64,000 bases of DNA from Mesorhizobium sp. L-8-3 (GTDB taxonomy: Bacteria > Pseudomonadota > Alphaproteobacteria > Rhizobiales > Rhizobiaceae): the NCBI RefSeq assembly GCF_016756615.1, contig NZ_AP023262.1:2292501-2356500 (forward strand). Direction: 5' to 3'. The notes under the pieces were generated by a model. It searched no databases. It saw only the letters and a list, made by a program, of their open reading frames with translations, and was not told where the DNA came from. Positions 63,045 to 64,000 of this stretch are shown here, in pieces. The stretch's first letter is position 1. Every line of letters starts with the position of its first letter. The position numbers and the translations under genes are program-made.

Positions 63045-64000
63045 ATGGCCCGGCGGACAGTCCAGATACTGATCGCGCTGCTGCTGACCGGGCTGTGGGG
63101 TGCCGGACTCGGTTTTGTTCACTGGCGCGGTGACACATGGTTCCTGGAACGCGTCGAAGCGACGATGGCCGACTTGCGAACCTTGGCGCGCGGGAAGAAG
63201 ACGCCGCCCGATCTCGTGACCATCGTGGCGATCGATGACGAGGCGGTACATCGCGAGGGCGGCTATCCGCTGGCGCGGGCTTCGCTCGCCAGGATTGTCA
63301 CGGAGATTGCCCGTCACGAACCCAAGGTCATTGCCGTGGATCTGCTCCTGGTGGATGCAGGTCCCGCCGACGGCGACGAGGCGTTGGCCACCGCCCTGCG
63401 TCGCCAACCGAGCGTGATCGCCGCGGCAGCCATATTTCCATCGGTGAAACAGAGACTCACCGACAGTCGCGACGACCCTTTGGCCCGAGTCCCGATCGCC
63501 GAACGCTTCCTCTTGCCTCAGGAGAGATTCTCTAACGCGGCAGGCGTCGGCGTGGTCAACGTCGCCACGGACCGAAGCGGCACGCCCCGCGCGGTGCCCA
63601 TGCTGTTCCGGGCCAGCGGTCAGGTGGAGGCTTCCTTGCCTCTGCGCGTCGCTGCCGCCGCGACCGGCGAAAGCCCCGTGATCGACACTGACAAGTTGTG
63701 GCTCGGCGACCGTGCCGTCAGAACCGACATAGGCCAGGTTCTGCCGATCGATTTCTATGGTCCGCGCGGCACGATCCGCACGGTGAGCGCAGCAACCCTG
63801 CTGGACGGGAACGTCGATCCCGAAGCGTTCAAGGACCGCATCGTGGTGATCGGAGCGACGGTCACCGGCGGCGGCGATGTGTTTCCCACGCCTTTCGACC
63901 CGATCATGCCCGGTGTCGAAATCATTTCGACGGCGATCGCGCAACTTCTCGACAGCGGAGGGATCGTTCGGGACCGCACAGTGCGGCTCGCCGATGCCGG
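63045..64000 (+). CDS. CHASE2-domain membrane sensor (probable adenylate/guanylate cyclase), partial
   Basis: At least 318 residues; the gene runs off the window. A transmembrane start (ILIALLLTGLWGAGLGFVHW) is followed by an extracytoplasmic CHASE2 domain: TMADLRTLARGKKTPPDLVT, IVAIDDEAVHREGGYPLARA, IAVDLLLVDAGPADGDEALA and DRIVVIGATVTGGGDVFPTP. CHASE2 sensors in rhizobia usually end in a class III cyclase catalytic domain after three helices, but that part is outside the window, so the output is not shown. It follows the FecR gene by 22 bases. Confidence 0.85.
   Translation, partial: MARRTVQILIALLLTGLWGAGLGFVHWRGDTWFLERVEATMADLRTLARGKKTPPDLVTIVAIDDEAVHREGGYPLARASLARIVTEIARHEPKVIAVDLLLVDAGPADGDEALATALRRQPSVIAAAAIFPSVKQRLTDSRDDPLARVPIAERFLLPQERFSNAAGVGVVNVATDRSGTPRAVPMLFRASGQVEASLPLRVAAAATGESPVIDTDKLWLGDRAVRTDIGQVLPIDFYGPRGTIRTVSAATLLDGNVDPEAFKDRIVVIGATVTGGGDVFPTPFDPIMPGVEIISTAIAQLLDSGGIVRDRTVRLADA

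Overview
The window is GC-rich chromosomal DNA from an alphaproteobacterium of the Hyphomicrobiales, most like Phyllobacteriaceae (Mesorhizobium and relatives). The evidence is the ruvC-ruvA-ruvB / ybgC-tolQRAB-pal-cpoB-tilS-ftsH-glmM order, an RcdA (DUF1465) gene, Omp25/31-type porins, a DUF982 protein, a rhizobial-type intergenic element and several TTAA-N7-TTAA motifs of the CtrA cell-cycle regulator. All calls come from reading the sequence and protein motifs; no database search was possible.

Layout. Positions 1-2623 hold the end of an acyl-CoA synthetase, a small four-helix membrane protein, a candidate sRNA, rcdA with upstream CtrA motifs and a TauE/SafE exporter. Positions 2782-5966 hold the Holliday-junction genes ruvC, ruvA and ruvB, with a vapBC-type toxin-antitoxin pair inserted between ruvA and ruvB; the toxin stop overlaps the ruvB start. 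Positions 6021-7253 encode a secreted GH5 glycosidase on the minus strand. Positions 7428-15254 carry the Tol-Pal envelope cluster (ybgC, tolQ, tolR, tolA, tolB, pal, cpoB) and tilS, followed by ftsH (15466-17400). Between ftsH and glmM (21625-22977) lie a TetR regulator, a beta-helix protein paired with a SO2930-type diheme cytochrome, and a DUF983 protein. Positions 23000-29500 hold a candidate structured RNA, small membrane proteins, trkH and two porins preceded by CtrA motifs.

From about 29.5 to 61.1 kb the DNA is prophage-like. At the left are an S24-type CI repressor and a shared operator motif (ATAGGAA-N2-TTCCTAT) at two intergenic sites. NUDIX and ybhP/clsB-like genes follow, then an RTX remnant and a duplicated 100-bp promoter-plus-hairpin unit. 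The late module of a short-tailed (podovirus-like) phage comes next: small and large terminase, portal, scaffold, SU10-type capsid, adaptor, tail and ejection proteins, S74-type fibres, a collar/fibre protein with HxH motifs, and a lysis cassette (GH108 muramidase, holin-like proteins, spanin pair). No integrase or replication gene is visible. An IS256-family element with an 8-bp target duplication splits an acyltransferase gene in this module.

The most unusual part is 46.6-50.9 kb. A segment consisting of the 3' end of a tail gene, an ADP-ribosyltransferase-like (ART) gene and a small virion gene is tandemly repeated about three times. The two ART genes share a nearly identical N-terminus of about 160 residues but have unrelated C-terminal domains. 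Displaced C-terminal tails remain downstream, and an antisense gene overlaps the first ART gene. This resembles the tip exchange of polymorphic toxins, here inside a phage ejection-protein locus. Several genes in the prophage carry single-base frameshifts, some at homopolymers, so decay and sequencing error must be separated.

The right end (61282-64000) returns to chromosomal genes: a small protein, DUF982, and a FecR-domain protein followed by a CHASE2-sensor protein that runs off the window.
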